Below are positions 33,420-41,716 of a DNA stretch of 64,000 nt, piece by piece. Numbering within the stretch: position 1 is the stretch's first letter; each line of letters begins with the position of its first letter. The stretch is from assembly GCF_011369485.1 (NCBI RefSeq), contig NZ_VXCA01000024.1, forward strand, positions 1-64,000, written 5' to 3'. Made by a program: the position numbers and the translations under genes. This DNA comes from Pseudomonas atagonensis. GTDB lineage: Bacteria; Pseudomonadota; Gammaproteobacteria; Pseudomonadales; Pseudomonadaceae. The notes beneath the pieces are model-generated. The model saw only the letters and a list, made by a program, of their open reading frames with translations. It had not been told where the DNA came from and did not search any database.

Positions 33420-34249
33420 GCAGTTACGACGTTTCCGCCCCGGCGGTGAAAACCCCATCGGTGGCGATACCCGTGCGCCGCAGCCTCAGCACGCGCTGGA
33501 TCAGCCTGCTGACCTTGTTCGCCTTGCTGGTGATCTGGTGGGCAGTCACCGCCACTGGCCTGATCGAGCCGTTGTTCCTGCCGCCACCATCTGCCGTGTT
33601 GCAGAAAGGCTGGTTACTGGCCACCAGCGGTTACATGGATTCGACCCTGTGGCAGCACTTGGGCGCGAGCCTGAGCCGCATCGGCTTGGGCCTCGGTTTT
33701 GCGATTCTGACTGCGGTGCCGGTGGGCATTGCCATCGGCGCCAACCGCATCGCCCGTGGTGTCCTTGATCCGTTGATCGAGTTCTACCGCCCGATCCCGC
33801 CACTGGCGTATCTGCCGCTGATCGTAATCTGGTGCGGTATCGGCGAGTTGTCGAAAGTACTGCTGATCTACCTGGCGATTTTCGCCCCTATCGCCATCGC
33901 CACGGCGACCGGGGTGCGCACAGTTGACCCGGCGAAATTGCGCGCGGCGCAGTCGTTGGGTGCCACCCGCGCACAGTTGATTCGTCATGTGATTTTGCCA
34001 AGTGCCCTGCCAGACATTCTGACCGGTGTGCGCATTGGACTGGGTGTCGGTTGGTCGACGCTGGTCGCCGCTGAGTTGATCGCCGCCACCAGCGGCTTGG
34101 GTTTCATGGTGCAGTCGGCTGCGCAATTTCTGGTCACCGACGTGGTGGTGCTGGGGATTCTGGTCATCGCCCTGATTGCCTTCGCGATGGAAATGGGCCT
34201 GCGCGCCCTGCAACGCAAACTGGTGCCGTGGCACGGCCAGGCCCACTGA
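33416..34249 (+). CDS. tauC: Taurine ABC transporter permease
   Basis: A 277-residue inner-membrane permease with six or seven predicted helices. The cytoplasmic EAA-type loop is present (AAQSLGATRAQLIRHVILPS). Residues 1-20 form a cytoplasmic N-terminus. It forms the channel through which TauB drives taurine uptake. Overlap with tauB and the following tauD show a single operon. Confidence 0.93.
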   Translation: MSSYDVSAPAVKTPSVAIPVRRSLSTRWISLLTLFALLVIWWAVTATGLIEPLFLPPPSAVLQKGWLLATSGYMDSTLWQHLGASLSRIGLGLGFAILTAVPVGIAIGANRIARGVLDPLIEFYRPIPPLAYLPLIVIWCGIGELSKVLLIYLAIFAPIAIATATGVRTVDPAKLRAAQSLGATRAQLIRHVILPSALPDILTGVRIGLGVGWSTLVAAELIAATSGLGFMVQSAAQFLVTDVVVLGILVIALIAFAMEMGLRALQRKLVPWHGQAH

Positions 34250-34306
34250 TTTTTCAGCACTGACTACCCCGACAGTTTCGGGGCCCCGGAATTGAAGAGA
34301 ACCACC

Positions 34307-35149
34307 ATGAGCAGCCTGAACATCACCCCGTTAAGCTCAGCACTCGGCGCACAGATCAGCGGCGTCGACATCAGCCAGCCGTTGAGCATGGAACACCGCG
34401 ACGCCATCGAGCAGGCTTTGCTCAAATATCAGGTACTGTTCTTTCGCAACCAACCGATCGAGCCGCCGCAACAGGCGCGTTTCGCCGCGTATTTCGGCGA
34501 CCTGCACATTCACCCGATCTACCCGAACGTGCCGGAACAACCGCAAGTGCTGATCCTCGACACCGCCGTCACCGACGTGCGCGATAACGCAATCTGGCAC
34601 ACCGACGTAACCTTCCTGCCGACCCCGGCCATGGGTGCGGTGCTCAGCGCCAAGCTACTGCCGGAGTTTGGCGGCGACACATTGTGGGCCAGCGGGATTG
34701 CTGCGTATGAGGCGCTGTCGGCACCGATGAAAGGTTTGCTCGAAGGGCTGAGCGCGACTCACGATTTCACCCGCTCGTTTCCGCTGGAGCGTTACGGCAA
34801 CACGCCGCAAGCGTTGGCGCAGTGGGAAGAAGCGCGGCGCAAGAATCCGCCACTGTCGCATCCGGTGATCCGTACTCATCCGGTGAGCGGGCGCCGTTCG
34901 TTGTTCGTCAACGAAGGCTTCACCTCGAAGATCAATGAGCTATCGGAGACCGAAAGCGAAGCGATTCTGAAGTTTCTGTTCGCCCACGCCACGCGGCCGG
35001 AATTCACCATTCGCTGGCGCTGGCAGAAGGACGATATTGCATTCTGGGACAACCGCGTGACGCAGCATTACGCGGTGGATGACTACCGCCCGGCACGGCG
35101 GGTGATGCAGCGGGCTACGGTGTTGGGGGATGTGCCGTTTTTTCGCTAA
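34307..35149 (+). CDS. tauD: Taurine dioxygenase (Fe(II)/2-oxoglutarate-dependent)
   Basis: A 280-residue enzyme of TauD size. The iron-binding facial triad is visible as HTD in AIWHTDVTFLP near residue 100 and the distal His in DNRVTQHYAVDDY near 255; the Arg for 2-oxoglutarate is in PARRVMQRATV. It converts taurine to sulfite and aminoacetaldehyde, releasing sulfur for cysteine synthesis. The ATG at 34307 is preceded by AAGAGA; an upstream TTG at 34292 is less likely. Confidence 0.95.
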   Translation: MSSLNITPLSSALGAQISGVDISQPLSMEHRDAIEQALLKYQVLFFRNQPIEPPQQARFAAYFGDLHIHPIYPNVPEQPQVLILDTAVTDVRDNAIWHTDVTFLPTPAMGAVLSAKLLPEFGGDTLWASGIAAYEALSAPMKGLLEGLSATHDFTRSFPLERYGNTPQALAQWEEARRKNPPLSHPVIRTHPVSGRRSLFVNEGFTSKINELSETESEAILKFLFAHATRPEFTIRWRWQKDDIAFWDNRVTQHYAVDDYRPARRVMQRATVLGDVPFFR

Positions 35150-35175
35150 GCCTTTAATGCCAGGGCAAAATCAAA

Positions 35176-35357
35176 AGCCCCTCACCCTAACCCTCTCCCG
35201 GAGCGAGAGGGTTAGGGTGAGGGGGATGCTTCAGAGATACGCCGACCTGAACGTCTTGTAGCGAATCCATAATCGACAAGTTCTTTCAGGTCGTTGTAAG
35301 ACGCAAGACACCTCGGTCGGCTCCCTCTCCCTCCGAGAGAGGGCTGGGGTGAGGGTG
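35176..35357. repeat. Long palindromic intergenic element, copy B
   Basis: The element begins GCCCCTCACCCTAACCC and ends GGGCTGGGGTGAGGG, with inner CTCTCCC-type arms. The core carries 'GATACGCCGACCTGAACG' and 'CGAATCCATAATCGAC', shared with copy C. It separates tauD from the convergent aldo/keto reductase gene. Confidence 0.85.
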
Positions 35358-35359
35358 GC

Positions 35360-36397
35360 TTATTCCGCCGTCGAAGGCTTCTCCCAAAGATTGATCCCGC
35401 CCTCCTGGGCAAACCGGTCAATCTCCGCCAGCTCCTCTGCACTGAAACTCAGATTCTTCAACGCCCCAACGTTCTCGACAATCTGCTCCGGTCGGCTCGC
35501 ACCGATCAGTGCCGAGGTCACCCGTGGATCGCGCAGGGTCCACGCCAATGCCAATTGCGCCAGACTCTGGCCACGACGTTTGGCGATTTCATTCAACGCG
35601 TGTACATGGGCGATGTTCGCTTCCGACAAGTGCGAGGCCTGCAACGAACCGCCGCCCGGACGATTGACCCGCGCATCTTCCGGTACACCGTTGAGGTACT
35701 TGTCAGTCAGCAGACCCTGCGCCAGCGGAGTGAACGCAATCACGCCGGTGCCGAGTTCATCGGTGGTGTCGAGCAGGTCTTTTTCCACCCAGCGGTTGAG
35801 CAGGTTGTAAGCCGGTTGGTGAATCAACAGCGGCACTTTCCACTCCTTGAGTAACGCCGCCATCTCACGGGTTTTCACTCCAGAGTACGAGGAGATGCCG
35901 ATGTACAGCGCCTTGCCCTGCTGCACCGCAGTGGCGAGGGCGCTGGCGGTTTCTTCCAGCGGGGTGTCCGGGTCGAAGCGGTGTGAATAAAAGATATCCA
36001 CATAGTCCAGACCGAGGCGCTGCAGGCTCTGGTCGAGGCTGGCCAGCACGTATTTGCGCGAGCCACCGCCCTGGCCGTACGGGCCGGGCCACATGTCCCA
36101 ACCGGCCTTGCTGGAGATGATCAGCTCATCGCGGTACTGCTTGAAGTCTTCGCGCAGCAGACGACCGAAATTGGTCTCAGCGCTGCCGTAGGGCGGGCCG
36201 TAGTTGTTGGCCAGGTCGAAGTGGTTGATGCCCAGGTCGAACGCGGTGCGCAGCAAGGCGCGCTGGGTGTCGATCGGCGTGCTGTCGCCGAAGTTGTGCC
36301 ACAGGCCCAGGGACAGCGCCGGCAATACCAGACCGCTGCGTCCGACGCGGCGGTAAGGGATGGAGTCGTAGCGGTTTTCGGCAGCGGTGTAAGTCAT
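35360..36397 (-). CDS. Aldo/keto reductase, YghZ-like
   Basis: A 345-residue NADPH-dependent reductase. The catalytic tetrad appears in order: Asp in NHFDLANNYGP, Tyr in the same segment, Lys in ISSKAGWDMW, His in FYSHRFDPDTP. Length and sequence (GSAETNFGRLL, SRKYVLASLDQSL) match E. coli YghZ, which reduces glyceraldehyde 3-phosphate and methylglyoxal. The start at 36397 is where the family begins; the upstream 112 codons overlap the next gene antisense. Substrate in this organism is not known. Confidence 0.87.
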   Translation of the reverse strand: MTYTAAENRYDSIPYRRVGRSGLVLPALSLGLWHNFGDSTPIDTQRALLRTAFDLGINHFDLANNYGPPYGSAETNFGRLLREDFKQYRDELIISSKAGWDMWPGPYGQGGGSRKYVLASLDQSLQRLGLDYVDIFYSHRFDPDTPLEETASALATAVQQGKALYIGISSYSGVKTREMAALLKEWKVPLLIHQPAYNLLNRWVEKDLLDTTDELGTGVIAFTPLAQGLLTDKYLNGVPEDARVNRPGGGSLQASHLSEANIAHVHALNEIAKRRGQSLAQLALAWTLRDPRVTSALIGASRPEQIVENVGALKNLSFSAEELAEIDRFAQEGGINLWEKPSTAE

Positions 36398-36435
36398 CGA
36401 ATCCTCTCTTGTCTGTCTTGAATGGGTGTCGACTG

Positions 36436-36457
36436 CTTCGCGAGCCTGCTCGCGAAG
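36436..36457. repeat. REP-like hairpin
   Basis: CTTCGCGAGC (36436-36445) and GCTCGCGAAG (36448-36457) form a tight hairpin between the aldo/keto reductase and the flavin monooxygenase, both on the minus strand. It is a single REP core, possibly acting as a transcription pause. Confidence 0.7.
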
Positions 36458-36461
36458 GTTG

Positions 36462-37781
36462 CTATAAAAATCTATTACCGGGTCGGACAAGGCCCAGGTT
36501 CTCGCGCAATGTCCGGCCCTCATACTCGGTTCTGAACAGCCCACGCCGTTGCAGTTCCGGGACCACGCCGTTGGCGAAGTCTTCAAGCCCGCCCGGCAGG
36601 TGCGGCACCAGTACGTTGAAACCGTCCGCCGCGCCTTGCTCGAACCATTCTTGCAAGCGGTCGGCAATCTGCTCAGGCGTACCGACCAGGTTGTAATGCC
36701 CGCGACCACCGGCAATCTTGCGGCCCAGTTCAACCAGCGTGAGGTTTTCCCGCCCCGCCAGTTCCGTCAGCAACTTCTGCCGACTCTGCTGACCGCTGTC
36801 AGTCACCGGCAACTCGGGCAACGGCCCGTCCAGCGGGTACTTCGACAAATCGAAGTTGCCCAGCATACGCCCAAGCAAGGCGACGCCAACCTCCGGTTCG
36901 AGCAATTGCTGAAACGTTTCACATTTTTCCTGCGCTTCCGCTTCCGTCCGCCCGACCACGACAAAAACCCCGGGCATGATTTTCAGTGAATCGGCACTGC
37001 GACCGTACTTTGGCAAGCGCCCCTTGAGGTCGGCGTAAAACGCCTGTGCGCTGGCAAGAGAGGTCTGCGCGGTGAACACCACTTCTGCGGTCTGCGCCGC
37101 CAGCTCACGCCCGGTTTCGGAAGAGCCCGCCTGCACGACCACCGGTTGTCCCTGCGGCGAACGCGCCAGGTTGAGCGGGCCTTTCACGCGAAAGTGTTCG
37201 CCGACGTGATCCAGCACATGCAGCTTCGACGGGTCGTAATACGCACCGCTGGCCTTGTCCCGGATAAACGCATCGTCCTCCCAACTGTCCCAGAGTCCGG
37301 TCACCACCTGATGAAACTCACGCGCGCGACTGTAGCGCTCGGCATGGCCAATGTGTTCGTCGCGACCGAAATTCAGCGCCTCGGCAGCATTGTCCGAAGT
37401 CACCAGATTCCACCCCGCTCGCCCGCCCGAGAGGTGGTCGAGCGAAGCGAATTTGCGCGCCACATGGTACGGCTCGTTGTAGCTGGTGGTCGCCGTGGCG
37501 ATCAGGCCGATGTGCTCCGTCACCGCGCTCAATGCCGAAAGTAAAGTCAGTGGCTCAAAATGATCCGAGCGCGCCATGCGACTGGCGATGTCCTGGGTTG
37601 GCGCTGCGACACTGTCGGCAACAAACAACGCATCGAATTTCGCCGCCTCGGCAATCTGCGCCAGCCTTCTGTAATGGGCGAAATCCAGACCGGCATTGGC
37701 CGGCACCTCCGGATGACGCCATGCAGCCACGTGGTGCCCGGTGGCCATGAGGAATGCACCGAGTTTCAGTTGTCTGCTCAT
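36462..37781 (-). CDS. NtaA/SnaA/DszA-family flavin-dependent monooxygenase
   Basis: A 439-residue luciferase-like monooxygenase. Landmarks are KLGAFLMATGHHVAAWRHPE at the N-terminus, FASLDHLSGGRAGWNLVTS, and VVQAGSSETGRELAA, all typical of the NtaA group that uses reduced flavin to attack chelates, sulfonates or sulfones. Its start lies one base after the stop of a TonB-dependent receptor gene, so uptake and oxidation of one compound are probably linked. No flavin reductase gene is adjacent. Substrate unknown; an organosulfur compound fits the neighbourhood. Confidence 0.87.
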   Translation of the reverse strand: MSRQLKLGAFLMATGHHVAAWRHPEVPANAGLDFAHYRRLAQIAEAAKFDALFVADSVAAPTQDIASRMARSDHFEPLTLLSALSAVTEHIGLIATATTSYNEPYHVARKFASLDHLSGGRAGWNLVTSDNAAEALNFGRDEHIGHAERYSRAREFHQVVTGLWDSWEDDAFIRDKASGAYYDPSKLHVLDHVGEHFRVKGPLNLARSPQGQPVVVQAGSSETGRELAAQTAEVVFTAQTSLASAQAFYADLKGRLPKYGRSADSLKIMPGVFVVVGRTEAEAQEKCETFQQLLEPEVGVALLGRMLGNFDLSKYPLDGPLPELPVTDSGQQSRQKLLTELAGRENLTLVELGRKIAGGRGHYNLVGTPEQIADRLQEWFEQGAADGFNVLVPHLPGGLEDFANGVVPELQRRGLFRTEYEGRTLRENLGLVRPGNRFL

Positions 37782-37782
37782 C

Positions 37783-40008
37783 TCAGAAGTCCTTGCGCAG
37801 TTGCACGCCGAAGTAGCGCTCGTCATCGCGTGGCACGGCGCGGTAGATGTAATTGCCACCGCTGGCGAGCAACGGCGAATACGACTTGTCGGCGAGGTTC
37901 TTGCCCAGCAACGCCACGCGCCAGCCATTGGTGTAGTCGGCTAGGGCGACGCTGGCGTTCCAGAGGCCGTAGGCGCGTTGCTTGGTGTCGGCGTTCTGGC
38001 TGATGTCGTACTGCACTTCGCTTTGCCAGCTGTAGTCGGTGCCGAGTTCGATATCCAGACCGTTTTCCAGCGGAATGGTGTAGTCGGCGCGCACGTAGCT
38101 TTTCCAGTCCGGGCTGAACGGCAGCGGCTTGCCGTTGACGTTGCACGACGCCGCTGCGCCCGCCGGACAGGAGAACTGGTCGATGCGCGCGCGGGTGTAG
38201 GCCAGCGCGCCGGAGAGCTTCAGTTGCTGGGTGGCCTGCAAGGCGTAATCGAGTTCCACACCTTCGGTGCTGACGCTGCCGGCGTTGATCAGGCGCGTCA
38301 CCACTTGCCCGGCGACGGTGTCGAAAAAGTTGGCCTGATAGTTGTCGTAATCGCTGTGGAACACCGCGAGGTTGGTGGTCAGGCGATTGTTCCAGCTTGA
38401 GGCTTTGATCCCCGCCTCCCAGGTGTTGGACGTTTCCGGTTTCAGCGCTTCGGTGTCGCGCGGCTGCATGTTGAAGAACACGTTATAGGCCGGGCCTTTG
38501 TAGCCGCGCGAGTAAGTCAGGTACGTGGTAACTGCGTCGCTCAAGTCGTATTGCACGCCGAGCCGACCGGACCAGCCGTCCTCATCGACCGAACCGGAAC
38601 TGCGGGTAGCCGGCTGAATGCCGCTGACCGTGGTCGCCGAAGTGGAAACACGCCGGTGATCGTATTCCAGATCATCGTGGGTGTAGCGCAGGCCGGCGAT
38701 GCCACGCAAATCCGAGGTGAAGTTCAGTGTGGCCTCGCCGAACGCTGCATAGCTGTCGCTGGTGGTGCTGTAATCGGCCACGCCACGGTTGATGATGGTA
38801 GTCGTGGTCAGCGTGCGCTGATAAGTCTCTTCATCCTTGCCGTGCATGTAGAACAGGCCACCGACGTATTCGAGGAACTCACCTTTCGGCGAGGCCAGGC
38901 GCAGCTCCTGCGAGTATTGATCGAAGGCCAGATCACCCTTGTCCGCCGTGCCGGGGAATGCCGCTGTCACCGTGCCGAGACGGTCGCCATCCTGATACTG
39001 GGTGTTATCCCAGCCGCGCCACGCGGTGATAGAGGTCAGGGTGTAATCGCCCAGTTGCCAATCGAGCTGGCCGGACAAACCTTTGTTGGTGTCCTCGACG
39101 TGAGTGCGGGTGTCGGTGTTGATCTCGCGGTTGTGGCTGGTCGCATTGACCGGGCTCAGCGCATTGGCGAACGCCGGGGTCAGGGATTTGCTGACAACGC
39201 CATTGGGGCCGTCGTCGTGGGACTGCATGTAGTCGGCAATCAGCGTGAAGGTGACGTCATCATTCGGGGTGAATTCCAGTTTGCCCCTCACACCGCGATG
39301 GTTGTAGCCGTTGACCCCCTGACCGTTGTGCTTGTTGTCGACGTTGCCGTCGAAGGTGCCGAACAGGGTGCTGATCGAACCCTTGAGCGTGTCCGGAATC
39401 AGGCTGCCGCCAATGCCGAAACGCGTGCGACTTTCGTTGCCGCTGTAGTACGACTGATCGAGGTAGCCGTGGGTCTCGGCGGTTGGCGCCTTGCTGGTGA
39501 TATTCAAAACGCCGGCCGAGGCGTTCTTGCCGAACAGCGTGCCTTGCGGGCCGCGCAAGACTTCGACGCGCTCCAGATCCAGCAGATCCAGAGTCGACTG
39601 GCCAGGACGCGCATAAACCACACCATCAATCACCGTGGCCACGGTCGGCTCGACGCCCGGCGAGGTGGAAATCGTCCCCACGCCGCGCACGAACAACGAG
39701 GTGTCCTTGTTCGATGCGCCAGTGCGGAAGTTCAGCGACGGCACTTGCTGGACGATGCTCGTCACACTGTTGCGGTTGTCGCGCTCCAGTTGCTCGCCGT
39801 CGATCACCGATACCGCCACCGGCACCTTTTGCAGCGACTCTTCGCGGCGGGTGGCGGTGACCGTGACGGATTTGAGTGTCGGCTCCTGATCGGTGCTGTC
39901 GGCGGCGAACGCGGCAGGCAGCGGCAGCGCCGCCAGCCCGGTGAGTAGCCAGCCCGCAGCGCGGATCGATTGCGCCAGTTTGTGTCTCGCCCCAGGAATG
40001 TTGTGCAT
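37783..40008 (-). CDS. TonB-dependent outer-membrane receptor
   Basis: A 741-residue receptor. A signal peptide ends at about residue 36 (AFAAD). The TonB-box/plug region includes TVTATRREESLQKVPVAVSV, LFVRGVGTISTSPG and LRGPQGTLFGKNASAGVLNI. The rest is a beta-barrel ending with terminal Phe (LRKDF). The FVRGVG and QGTLFGKNA forms are typical of receptors in substrate-utilisation clusters rather than siderophore systems. It is encoded just before the flavin monooxygenase and divergent from a LacI-family regulator. I start at 40008 (MHNIPGAR), not the longer frame. Confidence 0.9.
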   Translation of the reverse strand: MHNIPGARHKLAQSIRAAGWLLTGLAALPLPAAFAADSTDQEPTLKSVTVTATRREESLQKVPVAVSVIDGEQLERDNRNSVTSIVQQVPSLNFRTGASNKDTSLFVRGVGTISTSPGVEPTVATVIDGVVYARPGQSTLDLLDLERVEVLRGPQGTLFGKNASAGVLNITSKAPTAETHGYLDQSYYSGNESRTRFGIGGSLIPDTLKGSISTLFGTFDGNVDNKHNGQGVNGYNHRGVRGKLEFTPNDDVTFTLIADYMQSHDDGPNGVVSKSLTPAFANALSPVNATSHNREINTDTRTHVEDTNKGLSGQLDWQLGDYTLTSITAWRGWDNTQYQDGDRLGTVTAAFPGTADKGDLAFDQYSQELRLASPKGEFLEYVGGLFYMHGKDEETYQRTLTTTTIINRGVADYSTTSDSYAAFGEATLNFTSDLRGIAGLRYTHDDLEYDHRRVSTSATTVSGIQPATRSSGSVDEDGWSGRLGVQYDLSDAVTTYLTYSRGYKGPAYNVFFNMQPRDTEALKPETSNTWEAGIKASSWNNRLTTNLAVFHSDYDNYQANFFDTVAGQVVTRLINAGSVSTEGVELDYALQATQQLKLSGALAYTRARIDQFSCPAGAAASCNVNGKPLPFSPDWKSYVRADYTIPLENGLDIELGTDYSWQSEVQYDISQNADTKQRAYGLWNASVALADYTNGWRVALLGKNLADKSYSPLLASGGNYIYRAVPRDDERYFGVQLRKDF

Positions 40009-40113
40009 GTTTGCCCGCTCGAAAAGTTGCCCTGAACCGCTGTCGTTCTGCGACGACAGCGCCTGTCTCGGTGTCTTGGGCATTCGCTTGAGCGAGTAGC
40101 AGACAACGCGCTT

Positions 40114-40168
40114 TGTTAGCGCTAACATCGCCAGTATTGGCAAGCCGCACATAGACCGTCCAATACTG
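40114..40168. promoter_or_regulatory. LacI-type operator and second inverted repeat between TonB receptor and regulator
   Basis: TGTTAGCGCTAACA (40114-40127) is a perfect 14-bp palindrome with the central CG step of LacI-family operators. Next to it, CAGTATTGG (40132-40140) is mirrored exactly by CCAATACTG (40160-40168). Lying in a divergent promoter region, the first is the likely site for the adjacent LacI-family regulator. Confidence 0.75.
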
Positions 40169-40214
40169 AAAAATTACTTTTATATGCGTTTTGGTTTCTA
40201 GGAAGGATCGAGCC

Positions 40215-41252
40215 TTGAGCGAAGACAAGCCCCGTAAACGCCGTGGTGCCGGTCGCGTGACCCTCAACGCGGTGGCGCGCCAGGCCGGTGTTTCAGCGAT
40301 CACCGTATCGCGCTATTTCAACCAGCCGGAACAGGTCTCGCCCGAACGTCGCGAACGGATCGCGGCAGTGGTTGCGGAGTTGGGTTATGTGCCGAACCTG
40401 GTGGCCGGCGGGCTGGCCTCGGCCCGGGGAAAAATCGTCGGCATGGTGATCCCGAACATTTCCGGCCCGATATTCGCCAACACCATTCAAGGCTTCAGCG
40501 ACACCCTCAGCCGTCACGGTTATCAGCTGTTGCTGGCGTCTAGTTACTTCAGCGCCGAACAGGAAGAAAACGCGGTGCGTGCGTTCCTCGGCTGGTCGCC
40601 GGCGGCGCTGGTGCTGACCAGTCACTTTCACAGCGCGGGCACGGAAAAGATGATTGCCGAGGCCGATGTTCCGGTGATTGAAACCTGGGATTACCAGCCG
40701 GATCGCGAGCCGATGCAGATCGGCTTTTCGCACTTCGAAGTGGGTGTCAGCGCCGCTCGTTATCTGCACGGCAAAGGCTATCGACGGATCGCCTTCGTGC
40801 AGAACAGCGCACCCGGCGACTTCAGCGCACTGGAACGCCGCGACGGTTACGCCGCGACCGCACGAGAACTCGGTCTGGAGCCCTGGGTATTCGCACCGGA
40901 CGCCGATAGCGCCCCGTTCGAGGCCGGCAAACAAGCGATGGAAGCGCTGATGAACGCCTCACCTCGCCCAGACGCAATTATCTTCGCCAACGACAACCTC
41001 GCCGCTGGCGGGCTGCTCGCCGGGCAACGCGCTGGCCTCAAGATTCCCGAAGATTGCGCCGTCCTCGGCTTCGGCGACTACCCGTTTGCCGAGATGCTGC
41101 TGCCGAGTCTGAGCACGATCAAACCGCCAGCGCTGGAGATCGGCGTACTCGCCGCAACACGCGTGCTGGAAAGCCTTGGCGTGTTGCCGACCGAAGAGGT
41201 GCAGCGACTAAATCAGCTGCAATGCCAAGTCATCGAGCGTGAGAGTGCCTGA
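40215..41252 (+). CDS. LacI-family (GntR-like) transcriptional regulator
   Basis: A 345-residue repressor. The N-terminal helix-turn-helix is NAVARQAGVSAITVSRYFNQ with the hinge helix at about residue 60 (NLVAGGLAS), followed by a periplasmic-binding-protein-like sensor domain (GMVIPNISGPIFANTIQGF). Overall it resembles gluconate repressor GntR, but the ligand here is likely the substrate of the divergent receptor/monooxygenase pair. TTG at 40215 is chosen because AGGAAGGA lies seven bases upstream. Confidence 0.87.
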   Translation: MSEDKPRKRRGAGRVTLNAVARQAGVSAITVSRYFNQPEQVSPERRERIAAVVAELGYVPNLVAGGLASARGKIVGMVIPNISGPIFANTIQGFSDTLSRHGYQLLLASSYFSAEQEENAVRAFLGWSPAALVLTSHFHSAGTEKMIAEADVPVIETWDYQPDREPMQIGFSHFEVGVSAARYLHGKGYRRIAFVQNSAPGDFSALERRDGYAATARELGLEPWVFAPDADSAPFEAGKQAMEALMNASPRPDAIIFANDNLAAGGLLAGQRAGLKIPEDCAVLGFGDYPFAEMLLPSLSTIKPPALEIGVLAATRVLESLGVLPTEEVQRLNQLQCQVIERESA

Positions 41253-41302
41253 CGAATATGGCGTGGGCTGGATTGGCTATGCTCTAAGTAACACCGAGCT
41301 GA

Positions 41303-41399
41303 CCCCTTCGCGGGCAAGCCCGCTCCCACAGGGTTTTGCGTCGTTCACAAGTTTTGTATTCAACCAAGAACCTGTGGGAGCGGGCTTGCTCGCGAAGGC
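41303..41399. repeat. REP doublet
   Basis: CCCCTTCGCGGGCAAGCCCG at the left and GTGGGAGCGGGCTTGCTCGC at the right are inverted copies about 50 bp apart, between the regulator and a small membrane-protein gene. Confidence 0.85.
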
Positions 41400-41435
41400 G
41401 GCCGACCAAACACCGCCTACGCCGCAGGCCTACCC

Positions 41436-41696
41436 ATGCACACCGCAATCATCATTTTCTTCGGCCTGGTCCTGCTCGCCCTGATGCTCTACATCGGCGA
41501 GCGCATCGGTTTCAGCCGTCAGACCATGGCCTACGGCTTCGCCGCGTTGTGGCTGGCGTTGACGGTAATTAACGGGGCGGTGGGAGTGGTGCATGCCGGG
41601 CAGTCGCTGGGGTCAGAGATTGCGATCGGCAGTGCGGTGTTCGGCGTGCCGCTGGCGGCGATGGTGTTGTTCATGGTGCTGAGCGCCGAGTCGTGA
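41436..41696 (+). CDS. Small predicted membrane protein
   Basis: An 86-residue hydrophobic protein with three likely helices (about residues 4-22, 32-52 and 62-82). No family is recognised. It is convergent with betT, 20 bp away, and separated from the LacI-family gene by a REP doublet. The ATG at 41436 has no strong ribosome-binding site, but codon use and the helical pattern support a real gene. Confidence 0.6.
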   Translation: MHTAIIIFFGLVLLALMLYIGERIGFSRQTMAYGFAALWLALTVINGAVGVVHAGQSLGSEIAIGSAVFGVPLAAMVLFMVLSAES

Positions 41697-41716
41697 ATCG
41701 GCCCGGCGCTCAGTGA

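Noticed and set aside
38551..39948. 465-residue open frame on the plus strand
   Set aside because: Antisense to the TonB-dependent receptor gene; no ribosome-binding site or family match.
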